DNA of 64,000 bases from positions 7,130,001 to 7,194,000 of the forward strand of contig NZ_CP028158.1 of assembly GCF_003030345.1 (NCBI RefSeq). Reading direction: 5' to 3'. Under the pieces are notes generated by a model, which searched no databases, was not told the origin of the DNA, and saw only the letters and a program-made list of their open reading frames with translations. Shown one piece after another: positions 36,935-45,148 of this stretch. Positions within the stretch are counted from its first letter, which is position 1. The number at the start of each line of letters is the position of its first letter. This DNA comes from Plantactinospora sp. BC1 (GTDB taxonomy: Bacteria > Actinomycetota > Actinomycetes > Mycobacteriales > Micromonosporaceae). The position numbers and the translations under genes were made by a program.

Positions 36935-37234
36935 GTGACGGGCACAAACGCCTACGAGGCCTACGCGGGCGCCGGTGAGCTGCTACGAGCGCTCGCCGCA
37001 CCGATCCGGCTCGCCATCGTCAGCGAACTCGCGCACGGCGAACGGTGCGTGCACGAACTGGTGGAGACCCTCGGCGCCCCGCAGCCGCTCGTCTCCCAGC
37101 ACCTGCGGGTACTCCGCGGCGCCGGGGTGGTACGCGGCTCGCGGCGCGGTCGGGAAATCGCCTATACCTTGGTCGACGAGCACATCGCGCATATCGTGGC
37201 GGACGCGGTGAGCCATTCGGGGGAAGCCACCTGA
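36935..37234 (+). CDS. ArsR/SmtB family zinc-responsive regulator
   Basis: This 99-residue winged-helix repressor has LLRALAAPIRLAIVSELAHG, CVHELVETLGAPQPLVSQHL and RVLRGAGVVRGSRRGREIAY. The last helix reads LVDEHIAHIVADAVSHSGE, with the spaced Asp/His residues of the alpha-5 zinc site of SmtB-type sensors. It would release DNA when zinc is high. The GTG 36935 has no Shine-Dalgarno sequence but is preceded by a TACCGT element. An ArsR-type gene followed by a Fur-type gene recalls the smtB-zur pair of mycobacteria, which links zinc excess and shortage. Confidence 0.9.
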   Translation: MTGTNAYEAYAGAGELLRALAAPIRLAIVSELAHGERCVHELVETLGAPQPLVSQHLRVLRGAGVVRGSRRGREIAYTLVDEHIAHIVADAVSHSGEAT

Positions 37235-37282
37235 CGGGGGACGTCCGGCGGCAGGCACCTGACACGACGCGAGGAGGGCGAG

Positions 37283-37690
37283 ATGGCGGCGGCGGAGAGC
37301 GGCGCGGCGGTACGCAACACCCGACAGCGCAGCGCGGTCAGCGCCCTGCTCGGTGAGGTCGAGGGCTTCCACAGCGCCCAGGACCTGCACGCGATGTTGC
37401 GCAGCCGTGGCGAACGGGTCGGCCTGACCACCGTCTACCGCACCCTGCAAGGGCTCGCCGACGCGGGCGAGATCGACGTGATGCGCCCGCCGGGCGGCGA
37501 GCACCTCTACCGGCGGTGCAGCGAGGGGCACCACCACCACCTGGTCTGCCGGGCCTGCGGGCGTACGGTCGAGGTGGAGGGGCCGGCCGTGGAGAGCTGG
37601 GCCGACCGGGTCGCCAACAAGCACGGCTTCTCCGACGTCAGCCACACCCTGGAGATCTTCGGCACCTGCCCTGACTGCGCCGGCCGGTGA
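37283..37690 (+). CDS. zur: Zinc uptake regulator Zur (Fur family)
   Basis: This 135-residue repressor has a winged helix (TRQRSAVSALLGEVEGFHSA, LTTVYRTLQGLADAGEID) and a dimerisation/metal domain with EGHHHHLVCRACGRTVEVEG and GTCPDC. The HHHH stretch and the two CxxC pairs are the regulatory and structural zinc sites. The context makes Zur much more likely than Fur: it closes the znuACB-arsR cluster and its box lies upstream of znuA. The ATG is preceded by GAGGAGGGCGAG. Confidence 0.94.
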   Translation: MAAAESGAAVRNTRQRSAVSALLGEVEGFHSAQDLHAMLRSRGERVGLTTVYRTLQGLADAGEIDVMRPPGGEHLYRRCSEGHHHHLVCRACGRTVEVEGPAVESWADRVANKHGFSDVSHTLEIFGTCPDCAGR

Positions 37691-37702
37691 GCTGAGCCGG
37701 GG

Positions 37703-40315
37703 TCAGCCCGCCCCGAAGCAGACGAAGGCCGCCGCCGTGGCCTGCGCGGAACCGTCGCCGTCGGCGGCGAACTCCCGCTGGGCGGCGGCGAGCGCCGACG
37801 CCGGCCGGGCGCCGGCACCCATCCGGCGGTGCAGGTCCAGCATCAGCGTGCTGGTCAGATCGGCCGGCACCGGCAGCACGGTGGCGATCAGACTGCTGGC
37901 GCCGAGGGCCAGCAGCACCGAGGTGAAGCCCATCACCTCGTCACCGGGGCGTACCCCGGACAGCCCCGAGTCGCAGGCGGAGAGCACCACACAGCCGGGC
38001 GGTCGGGGCAGCCGCTCCAACTCGTACGCGGTCAGCGGTCCGTCGGCGAGGTCCAGTGTGGAGAAGAGCGGGTTGTCGGCCCGGAAGGTCCCGTGCGCCG
38101 CGATGTGCGCCAGCCGGGCCCCGTCCAGCCCCGTGGTCACCGCCTCGGCGGTCGCGCCCTCGCCGGCCAGCAGCCGCGCCCCGGGCAGTACCCGGCTCAG
38201 CAGGCGTACCTCGGTCTCGGCGGCCGGCAGGCGCGGGCCGGCGGCGAGCAGCGGCGGACCGTCCGGCAGCGTACGGCGGGCGGCGGCAAGCCACGCCGTC
38301 GCCGACGGAGCCACCGTCACCGGCCGTCCGGCGCAGGTCGGCAACCCCGCCCAGGCAACCGCGTGCAACGCCCCGATCGGCACCATCACCAGCGGCCGGT
38401 CGGCCAGGCGCGCCCGCAGCGGCCCGAAGAGCTGCCGGTCCAGGGCCGACGCGGCGTGCTCGACCCCGGCCCGCGCGTCGGGGGTGTCCCCGGTGACGAC
38501 CAGCCGGCGCAGGCCGAACCGGTGCAGCCGGGCCGCGTGCAGTGCCGCCTCCAGCGGGCCGAGGTCGTGCAGGGTCGCCCGGCAGTCCCGGAGCAGCACC
38601 GCCCGGAGCCGCTCCCGGTGGGCCACCAGTTCCACCAGTACGGCGCCGCCGAGCCACTCGCCGAGGGTCTGCACACCCGGCGGCGCCAGCAGCCCGCCGT
38701 CCCCGTCGACCCCCCGGGCCAGCTCCCGGATCTGCCGTTCGAGCCGGGCCTGCCGGCGGCGCAGCGCGGTCACCGGGCGGCCGGCGAGCAGCGCCTCCTC
38801 CAGCGCACCGCTGACCATCCGCAGCTCGGCGAGGGCGGCGGCGAGTCCGACGTCCTGCGGCGGAAGCACCGCCCGCATCCGCAGCGCGCTGGCGCGCCAC
38901 CGCTCCGTCCAGGCCAGCACCTGGGCGGGGGTACCGGAGGTGATCGCCAGGTCGACTCCCTCGGCCGCGAGTTCCTGGCCGTGTGCGCCGCTGTGCGCGC
39001 GCAACTCGGTGGCGCCGAGCGCGGCCCGGTAGCCGTCGAGTACCGCCAGTCCGCGCTGCAACGCGCGGGCGCCGCCCCGGTGGTCGCCGTCGAGCCGCCG
39101 GGACAGCGCCAGCGCGTACCAGCCCTGCGCCCGCCGCGACGCCGTACCCCGGCGGCGGGCCCGGGCGGCGACCGCCAGCAGTTCCGCCGCCCGACCGGTA
39201 CGCCCCAGCGCGGTGGCCAGCGAAGCGGCCTCGATCCGGGTGGTCAGCGCCGGTCCCGGCCATCCGGTGGCGTCGAGCTGGTCGGCGGTACGCACCAGCG
39301 CGGTCAGCAGCGCCGCCGAGCGGGTACCCCGGCGCAGCTCGGCGCGGAGTTCGACGTGCCGGGCGAAGGCGGCCCAGGTGCGCCGCCCCTGCCGGCGGAA
39401 CCGGGCCCGCGCCTCGGCGGCGGCCGTGGTGGCGGTCTCCAGGTCACCGGCGAGCAGCGCGGCCCGGGCCCGGGCGAGCAGCGCCTCGGCGAGATCCGAG
39501 GCCATCCCCCGCCGGCGCAGCTCGCGTACGGCGAGGCTGGCCACCTCGACCGCCTCGTCGACAAGTGGCACGGAGAGCAGCAGCTCGAACCGGTCCAGCA
39601 GCAGCGCCGGCCGGGGCACGTTGAGCCGGGCGTACTCCTCCTCGACGGCGGCGAAGCGGCGCAGCGCCCCGGGGATGTCGCCGCCGTGGCTCGCGGCGAT
39701 GCCGAGGTTCCACCGGACGTCGGCGGCGGCCAGGTCGAGTCCGAGCCGTTGGAAGATGGCGGCGGCGCAACCGAGGTCGTCGTCGGCGCCGAGGGTGGCG
39801 CCCCGGTGTGCGTTGAGCAGCCCCCGGTTGTTCCGGGCGCGCGCCTCCAGCAGCAGGTCGCCCTCGCGCCCGGCGATCTCCACCGCGATCCCGTACTCCC
39901 GGACCGCCTCCTCGAACTGGCCGCGGAAGTGCAGCACCACGCCCCGCTGCATCCGGGCCCGCCCGGCGTCGGCGCCGGTCAGCTCGGGCAGCGCCGAGGT
40001 GACCTCGGCCAGGGCGGCGGAGGTGCGGCCGGCGTTGGCGAGTACGTAGCCGAGGCTCATCCTGGCCAGTGCCGCCACCCGGGGCGTACCGGCGGCGCGC
40101 AACGCACGGCGCAGGTGCCGCAGGGCCGCCGGCAGGTCGTTGAGTTCCCGCAGCGCCAGCCCGATCGCCCGCTCGGCGGTGGAGCGCTCGTCGGCGTCGG
40201 AGTGGGCGGTGGCCAGCACCCGCCGACCGAGCATGATCGCTTCGCGGGGATAGCGCTGTACGGCGTCGAGCGCCGCCCGGGCCGTGGGAGCGACGGAGCC
40301 GGCGCTGTCACCCAT
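37703..40315 (-). CDS. TPR-CHAT protein (caspase-like protease)
   Basis: This 870-residue cytosolic protein has about 450 residues of TPR-like helical repeats (for example LRELNDLPAALRHLRRALRAA and EGDLLLEARARNNRGLLNAH), a linker, and a C-terminal CHAT domain. The caspase-type dyad is present: His in HIAAHGTF (about 741) and Cys in VVLSACDSG (about 781). CHAT proteins cleave specific partner proteins. I use the ATG 40315, six bases after a GATTCT element with TTGACC 17 bases further upstream, so the mRNA may be leaderless. It is divergent from the subtilisin-sigma operon, with which it probably forms one system. Confidence 0.88.
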   Translation of the reverse strand: MGDSAGSVAPTARAALDAVQRYPREAIMLGRRVLATAHSDADERSTAERAIGLALRELNDLPAALRHLRRALRAAGTPRVAALARMSLGYVLANAGRTSAALAEVTSALPELTGADAGRARMQRGVVLHFRGQFEEAVREYGIAVEIAGREGDLLLEARARNNRGLLNAHRGATLGADDDLGCAAAIFQRLGLDLAAADVRWNLGIAASHGGDIPGALRRFAAVEEEYARLNVPRPALLLDRFELLLSVPLVDEAVEVASLAVRELRRRGMASDLAEALLARARAALLAGDLETATTAAAEARARFRRQGRRTWAAFARHVELRAELRRGTRSAALLTALVRTADQLDATGWPGPALTTRIEAASLATALGRTGRAAELLAVAARARRRGTASRRAQGWYALALSRRLDGDHRGGARALQRGLAVLDGYRAALGATELRAHSGAHGQELAAEGVDLAITSGTPAQVLAWTERWRASALRMRAVLPPQDVGLAAALAELRMVSGALEEALLAGRPVTALRRRQARLERQIRELARGVDGDGGLLAPPGVQTLGEWLGGAVLVELVAHRERLRAVLLRDCRATLHDLGPLEAALHAARLHRFGLRRLVVTGDTPDARAGVEHAASALDRQLFGPLRARLADRPLVMVPIGALHAVAWAGLPTCAGRPVTVAPSATAWLAAARRTLPDGPPLLAAGPRLPAAETEVRLLSRVLPGARLLAGEGATAEAVTTGLDGARLAHIAAHGTFRADNPLFSTLDLADGPLTAYELERLPRPPGCVVLSACDSGLSGVRPGDEVMGFTSVLLALGASSLIATVLPVPADLTSTLMLDLHRRMGAGARPASALAAAQREFAADGDGSAQATAAAFVCFGAG

Positions 40316-40321
40316 GCGGAC

Positions 40322-40350
40322 AGAATCCCCGATCGATGACCTTGGGTCAA
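40322..40350 (-). promoter_or_regulatory. Promoter of the TPR-CHAT gene
   Basis: On the minus strand TTGACC (40350-40345) and GATTCT (40327-40322) are separated by 17 bases, and six bases lie between GATTCT and the ATG. The transcript would then be leaderless. Confidence 0.45.
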
Positions 40351-40406
40351 TCTGTACGGTTATCCGAAAAGCGACGATTCCACGACCCCTCACGGATCCG
40401 CGATTA

Positions 40407-40439
40407 TTGACAATCGACTATCACTGGAAAACAATCGAC
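40407..40439 (+). promoter_or_regulatory. Promoter region of the S8 protease-sigma operon with direct repeats
   Basis: TTGACA (40407-40412) and AACAAT (40430-40435) are 17 bases apart. CAATCGAC occurs twice, at 40411-40418 and 40432-40439, exactly 21 bases apart and overlapping both hexamers. A regulator or the operon's own sigma factor could recognise this repeat. The stretch is markedly AT-rich for this genome. Confidence 0.5.
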
Positions 40440-40518
40440 ACGGTCGGGGAATGTCTCGGGGAGTTGGCCCGCCGAAGCGCCCGCCGACCGCACTTCTTTC
40501 GTTCATTTGGGAGGACCG

Positions 40519-41826
40519 GTGTCGCCTGACCGTCCCGTCGCGCCGCGCCCGATCGGTCGGTTGTCCCGCCGGCATCTCATGGCGCTGGCCGCGCTGACCG
40601 CAGCCACCCCGTTGGGCGCCGGACTCCGGCCCGGGCCCGCCCTCGCCGGCAGCGACGACGACGCGTACCAGCGGGCATTTCAGCAACTGCTGGCGGCCGA
40701 TCCGGACGTGCTGGTCCACGACGAGCCCGGCCGGGAGTTCCTCTACCGCCCCCGGCAGTTGCTGGTGGCCAACCCGGACGCCGAACGGGTGGTGACCGCA
40801 CTGCGCAAGGCCGGGCATCCGGTCACCCGGGGCGGCGAGTTCGCCGGCGTCACCCGGCTGCGCTTCGACCGGGAGGCCCACGTCCCCTCGGTCGTGGCGA
40901 AGCTGCGCGATCCACGGCAGTGGCCCGACCAACCGATACCCCGGGTGCAACCGCACCACGTGCTGCTCGGCTACGGCAACATCATGGGCAACCCGGGCGG
41001 GCCACCGCAGGTCGCCGCCGCCCTGCCCGCCCCGGATCCGGCGCACGCCGGGGACGGCGCCGGGGTGACGGTGGGGATCTGCGACACCGGGGTCTGGCGA
41101 CTGGCCGGCGCCCGCCATCCGGAGTGGCTCGGCGGCGGCTACCTGCCGCAGGTCGACGACGAGGACCCGCTCTACCTGCACAGCGACGTGCTCGGCCCGC
41201 AGGGTGGGCACGGCACCTTCGTCGCCGGGGTGGTCCGGCAGGCCGCCCCCGGCGTGTCGTTCGACCCCGAGCCGGCGCTGAACCCGACCGGCGTCGGCGA
41301 CGAGGAGATGCTGGCGGCGGCCCTGGCCGGACTCGGCCCGGACGTGTCGATCGTCAACCTGTCGCTGGGCTGTTTCACCCAGGACGACCTGCCGCCACTG
41401 CCGCTGGCGAACGTCCTCGCCGGCAAGCGGGCCGGCAGCGTCGTCGTCGCGGCCAGCGGTAACGCCGGCACCGCCCGGCCGGCCTGGCCGGCCGCGCTGC
41501 CGGAGGTGGTGGCGGTGGCGGCGGTCAGCCAGGGGGCGAACGCGCTGCTGCCGGCCGCGTACAGCGGCTTCGGGTCCTGGGTGGACGCCTGCGCCGTCGG
41601 CGAGCGGACCAGCACCTACGTGGACGGCCGGCTGCTGCTGCCCGGCCGGCCCGTCAAGGAGTTCCGCGGGTACGCGACCTGGGCCGGCACCTCCTTCGCG
41701 GCGGCACACGTCTCGGGCCGGCTGGCCGCCCTGATGAGCGCCACCGGGCTCGACGCCGAGCAGGCCCGGCTGGTCCTGCTCGGCGAGCCCGACTGGCACC
41801 CCGACTACGGCGTACTCGTTGACTGA
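40519..41826 (+). CDS. S8 family serine protease (subtilisin-like) with Tat signal
   Basis: This 435-residue protease has the catalytic triad Asp189 (VGICDTGVW), His231 (GGHGTFVAGV) and Ser392 (AGTSFAAAHVSG), plus the oxyanion Asn in ASGNAG. A twin-arginine segment (LSRRHLMALAALTAA, residues 15-29) suggests export, and residues 45-150 resemble a propeptide or substrate-recognition region. The GTG start follows GGGAGGACCG. Its last codons overlap the start of the sigma-factor gene, and it is divergent from the CHAT gene. S8 proteases beside CHAT and sigma genes recur in actinomycetes as I recall. Confidence 0.9.
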   Translation: MSPDRPVAPRPIGRLSRRHLMALAALTAATPLGAGLRPGPALAGSDDDAYQRAFQQLLAADPDVLVHDEPGREFLYRPRQLLVANPDAERVVTALRKAGHPVTRGGEFAGVTRLRFDREAHVPSVVAKLRDPRQWPDQPIPRVQPHHVLLGYGNIMGNPGGPPQVAAALPAPDPAHAGDGAGVTVGICDTGVWRLAGARHPEWLGGGYLPQVDDEDPLYLHSDVLGPQGGHGTFVAGVVRQAAPGVSFDPEPALNPTGVGDEEMLAAALAGLGPDVSIVNLSLGCFTQDDLPPLPLANVLAGKRAGSVVVAASGNAGTARPAWPAALPEVVAVAAVSQGANALLPAAYSGFGSWVDACAVGERTSTYVDGRLLLPGRPVKEFRGYATWAGTSFAAAHVSGRLAALMSATGLDAEQARLVLLGEPDWHPDYGVLVD

Positions 41827-42517
41827 GCAGCCGGATCCCGCCACGCGTCCGGACGCCGGCCCGGCGCCGGAGGTCCCGACGAGCGACGCGATCCTCGCCG
41901 GTCTGGTCTCCGCCGCCGCGAACGGCGACGAGTTCGCCTGGGTCGAGCTGGTCCGCCGCTACGCCCCACTGGTCCTGTCGGTGATCCGGGCGCACGGGCT
42001 GAACCGGACCGACGCGGCCGACGTCAACCAGACCGTCTGGCTGCGCCTGGTGGAGCACCTGGGCCGGGTACGCGAGCCCGCCGCCCTGGCCACCTGGCTG
42101 GCCACCACCACCCGGCGGGAGTGCTACCGGCTGGTCCGGGTCGGCCGGCGTACCCAGCCGTTCGACCCGCTCGACGAGGCCGTCGAGGCGACCATCGGCG
42201 CCCTGCTGCCGCCGGACTTGCGGACACCGGACGAGAATCTGCTCCGGGCGGAACGCCGGCAGGCGCTACGGGACGGCTTCGGCCAGCTTCCGGCGCGCTG
42301 CCGGGAGTTGCTCTCCCTGCTGGTCGCCGATCCCCCGACCAGCTACCGGGAGATCGCGCGACGGTTGGGCATGCCGATCGGCAGCATCGGCCCCTCGCAG
42401 GCACGCTGCCTGCGGAAGCTGCGCAACTCCCCCGCGCTCGCCGCGTTCGTCGGGGCGTCCTCGGACGCCGAGGGGAGCGGAGGTGACCGCGATGGGGCTG
42501 TGGCCGCCGGCCGATGA
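41819..42517 (+). CDS. Sigma-70 family RNA polymerase sigma factor
   Basis: This 232-residue ECF-like sigma factor has region 2 (FAWVELVRRYAPLVLSVIRA, VNQTVWLRLVEHLGRVREPA) and region 4 (LPARCRELLSLLVADPPTSY and REIARRLGMPIGSIGPSQAR). Both promoter-binding regions are complete. The TTG start overlaps the protease stop codon by eight bases and has no strong ribosome site, so translation is probably coupled to the protease. The C-terminal 25 residues are Gly/Ser/Asp-rich. No classic anti-sigma gene follows; the small acidic protein downstream takes that position. Confidence 0.9.
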   Translation: MTEQPDPATRPDAGPAPEVPTSDAILAGLVSAAANGDEFAWVELVRRYAPLVLSVIRAHGLNRTDAADVNQTVWLRLVEHLGRVREPAALATWLATTTRRECYRLVRVGRRTQPFDPLDEAVEATIGALLPPDLRTPDENLLRAERRQALRDGFGQLPARCRELLSLLVADPPTSYREIARRLGMPIGSIGPSQARCLRKLRNSPALAAFVGASSDAEGSGGDRDGAVAAGR

Positions 42518-42956
42518 CGACGCCCTGCTGAGCGAGCTGGGTGCGGCGCTGCGCGAGGCAGGGCCACCGCCGGAGGAGTTACTGACCGCCGCGTACGCGG
42601 CGTTCAGCTGGCGGACGGTGGACGCCGAACTGGCCGTCGCCGAGCTGACCTTCGACTCGGCGTGCGACCCCGAGCCGGCCGGGCTGACCCGGTCCACCGG
42701 CTCCACCCGCGCCCTGGCGTTCCACGCCGGTCCGGTCGTCGTCGCGATCGAGGTGACCGGGACCGGCATCGTCGGCCAGCTCTCGCCGGCTCGCGGCGGC
42801 CGGGTCGTCGCCCGCACCCCGGGCGGCCCCTACGAGGAGGTCGCCGTGGACCCGGTCGGCTTCTTCTCGCTGGGTCCGCCGCCGCCCGGCCCGGTCCAAC
42901 TACACGCGCGGACCTCCGACTACGCGGTGGCGACCAGCTGGGTCTCGCTCCGCTGA
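42492..42956 (+). CDS. Small acidic protein coupled to the sigma factor, unknown function
   Basis: I do not recognise a named domain in this 154-residue protein. A perfect GGAGGTGA lies five bases before the ATG 42492, inside the end of the sigma gene. The N-terminal half is acidic and helical (DDDALLSELGAALREAGPPP) and is followed by the stretch AAFSWRTVDAELAVAEL. The second half is beta-rich (HAGPVVVAIEVTGTGIVGQL), ending in VATSWVSLR. There is no signal peptide or membrane segment. Its position suggests a sigma-factor partner or protease target. Confidence 0.8.
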   Translation: MGLWPPADDDALLSELGAALREAGPPPEELLTAAYAAFSWRTVDAELAVAELTFDSACDPEPAGLTRSTGSTRALAFHAGPVVVAIEVTGTGIVGQLSPARGGRVVARTPGGPYEEVAVDPVGFFSLGPPPPGPVQLHARTSDYAVATSWVSLR

Positions 42957-43281
42957 GCCGACCGACCCGGACGCTCCGCCGCCACCGGCAACCGCCGCCA
43001 CCCTCGACCGCCGCCGGGGCCGTCGCGTGCCCCCGGACAGGTGCGGCCGTACAAGAGGACCGTCGGGCTCCGTTGATACAAATAGGCACGTAATTCTTCC
43101 ACTCGCATTCCGCCTTATTCGAGAATTACTCCCTCCCCGGCATATGCGGGCACGCGCGGCAATCGAATTATTCGCCTGTTCCATTGCCTCCGACCATTGG
43201 ATTAGAGTCCTTTTGCCGGCCCGGTACGAGCGCGCTCCTCATTGCTCATCGCCCCAGTACCCGAGGAGAAGGAACCCCCAA
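42957..43281. other. AT-rich leader upstream of the secreted protein gene
   Basis: This 325-base gap has no supported gene. From 43081 to 43200 the GC content falls to about 52 percent, against more than 70 percent around it. It contains two small palindromes, ATTCGAGAAT (43118-43127) and CGAATTATTCG (43164-43174), and CAATCGA at 43160-43166, a motif also found twice in the S8-sigma promoter. It probably holds the promoter and regulatory sites of the following gene. Confidence 0.55.
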
Positions 43282-44319
43282 ATGACCACTGCGAGTCCAC
43301 GTCTGTTCCGAACCGCCGGAGTGTTGTTCGGCGCGGTATTGGCGACGCTGCTGACCGTCTCGACGAGTGGCGCCGCCCTGGGCGGCGGCGTCGGCAACGG
43401 GTCGGAGGCCGGCGCGGCGGTCTCCGCGCGTACCGACGTGTTCATGAAGGACACCGCGTCGGACGTCGGGAACGAGCCGCACGGGGCGATTTATTCGTCC
43501 TTCTTCAACAGCCCGGACGTCAAGATCTGCCCCAGCGCGATCGAGTGCGCGTCGCACACGAACCCGGTCGTCGGGTCGACCAGCTACATCTTCGTCAAGC
43601 TCCGGAACCCGGGCCCGTACGGGTCGGGGATCAGCTCCGGCACGCTGCGTGCGTACTACACCACCTCGGGTGGCGCCGCGAACTGGCCGGCCCACTGGAC
43701 CCCGATCGGCTCGAAGAGCCTGCCGGTCGCACCCGGTGAGACCGTCACCTCGATCGCGTGGCCGAACGTCCCCTCCATCGGCCACTTCTGCCTCCTGCTC
43801 CGCTGGGAGTCCGAGACCGACCCGATGAACTTCGAGGGGACGACGACCTCCATCAACACGCAGTACAACAACAACCTCGCCTGGAAGAACGCCAACACCG
43901 TCCCGGCCACCCCGGGCGGGCCGCCGGTCGACCGGCCGTACGCGCTGGCGAACGCGCTGCCGGTGCCGGCGAACTTCGATCTCGTGTTCCGCCCGGCGGA
44001 CCAGGCCGCGCCGAACCTGAAGATCCTGGTCGACCTCGGCCCGGAACTGTTCGAGCGCTGGGTACGGGCCGGACGGGCGGGTGACGGCGTCCGGGTGGTC
44101 GGTCGGACCCAACTGGAGGTCGACCCGAACAAGGCACAGATCAGGGACCTGCTGATCAATCCGGAGGAGCGTCCCGTCGTCAAGCTCAGCTTCGCGGTCG
44201 GCGAGGGCGGGCAGAAGCCGTACGTGCTCCAGGTGCTACAGGTCGGACCAGCCCGGGAGGGCGGCGAGAAGTTCGTGCTGGGCGGGGTGGACTACACCAT
44301 CGTGTCGGGCCGAGGCTGA
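43282..44319 (+). CDS. Secreted protein of unknown function
   Basis: This 345-residue protein begins with a Sec signal (LFRTAGVLFGAVLATLLTVS, ending near SGAALGGG). Residues 45-240 form a beta-rich domain: DVFMKDTASDVGNEPHG, SPDVKICPSAIECASHTNPV, YIFVKLRNPGPYGSG and SGGAANWPAHWTPIGSK, suggestive of an immunoglobulin-like or CARDB-like fold. The C-terminal 100 residues (VDLGPELFERWVRAG and onward) are predicted alpha/beta. I know no function. AGAAGGA precedes the ATG. It lies 325 bases after the CHAT-linked sigma operon and ends at a strong terminator, so it could be a target of that sigma factor. Confidence 0.78.
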   Translation: MTTASPRLFRTAGVLFGAVLATLLTVSTSGAALGGGVGNGSEAGAAVSARTDVFMKDTASDVGNEPHGAIYSSFFNSPDVKICPSAIECASHTNPVVGSTSYIFVKLRNPGPYGSGISSGTLRAYYTTSGGAANWPAHWTPIGSKSLPVAPGETVTSIAWPNVPSIGHFCLLLRWESETDPMNFEGTTTSINTQYNNNLAWKNANTVPATPGGPPVDRPYALANALPVPANFDLVFRPADQAAPNLKILVDLGPELFERWVRAGRAGDGVRVVGRTQLEVDPNKAQIRDLLINPEERPVVKLSFAVGEGGQKPYVLQVLQVGPAREGGEKFVLGGVDYTIVSGRG

Positions 44320-44366
44320 CGACGGAGGGCCGAAGCTAACGACGGAGGGCCGAGGCTGACGACGGA
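44307..44366 (+). repeat. 20-bp tandem repeat, three copies
   Basis: Three units that begin GGGCCGAGGCTGACGACGGA run from 44307 to 44366; the middle one has two changes. The stop codon of the secreted protein lies in the first unit, and the terminator stem starts seven bases after the last. Confidence 0.9.
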
Positions 44367-44372
44367 GGACGG

Positions 44373-44406
44373 TGGGCCGGGGAGCCGGGGAGGGCTCCCC
44401 GGCCCA
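44373..44406 (+). terminator. Strong hairpin terminator after the secreted protein gene
   Basis: A perfect 14-base stem (TGGGCCGGGGAGCC with its complement) closes a six-base loop, 54 bases after the stop codon. The T-tract is minimal. It probably ends the secreted protein transcript. Confidence 0.75.
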
Positions 44407-44500
44407 TCTGCCGTGCGCAGGCCGGCGCGACACCGGCAGCCTGCTCGGCCTCCTCGGAGCCGGTCGGCGACACGGTCCGGCCCGTGGCACGCTGACCGGC

Positions 44501-45115
44501 ATGAGGATCTACGCCGATCGCTTCCCGACCGCCGCCCGCCAACTCCTCACCGACCTGCTCGTCGTCGCCTGGATCTATCTGTGGATCCGGGCCGCCATGT
44601 GGCTGCACGACCTGGTGCAGAAGCTCGCCGTACCCGGACAGAAGCTGGAGGGGGCCGGCGGTGGACTGGCCGACAACCTGGCCGACGCGGGCGGCAAGGT
44701 CGGCCGGGTGCCCGTGGTGGGTGACGAGCTGACCTCGCCGTTCGAGAAGGCCGCCGGGGCGGCGCGGGCGATGGCGGACGCCGGGCGGGAGCAGCAGGAG
44801 CTGGTCGGCGAGCTGGCGTTGGCGCTCGCGCTGGCGCTGCTGGTGTTTCCGCTCGGGGTGGTGCTGTTGGGGTGGCTGCCGCTGCGGGTGCGCTGGATGC
44901 GGCGGGCCGGTGCGGCCCGGGCGCTGCGGTCGGCGCCGGCCGGCCGGGACCTGTTGGCGTTGCGGGCGCTGGCGAACCAGCCGATCCGGCGGCTGACCCG
45001 GATCGACCCGGACGTGGCGCAGGCGTGGCGTCGGGGTGACCCGGCGGCGGTGGAGGCGTTGGCGGCGCTGGAGCTGCGGGCGCTCGGCCTGCGGGCCACT
45101 CCGGTACGCCGCTGA
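44501..45115 (+). CDS. Membrane protein of unknown function with two TM segments
   Basis: This 204-residue protein has one hydrophobic segment near the N-terminus (LLTDLLVVAWIYLWIRAAMW), an amphipathic and probably coiled region (QKLEGAGGGLADNLADAGGK) and a second segment (LALALALALLVFPLGVVLLG). The C-terminal 80 residues are Arg-rich and cytosolic (VRWMRRAGAARALRS and onward). I do not recognise a family with certainty. No clear ribosome site precedes the ATG 44501. Confidence 0.7.
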   Translation: MRIYADRFPTAARQLLTDLLVVAWIYLWIRAAMWLHDLVQKLAVPGQKLEGAGGGLADNLADAGGKVGRVPVVGDELTSPFEKAAGAARAMADAGREQQELVGELALALALALLVFPLGVVLLGWLPLRVRWMRRAGAARALRSAPAGRDLLALRALANQPIRRLTRIDPDVAQAWRRGDPAAVEALAALELRALGLRATPVRR

Positions 45116-45148
45116 CGCCGCCACCGCCGCCACCTTCGAGGATCACCT

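Noticed and set aside
37703-42956. Type III-E CRISPR (Craspase) locus
   Set aside because: Only the TPR-CHAT and sigma-factor logic is shared. There is no gRAMP/Cas7-11, cas1/cas2 or repeat array.
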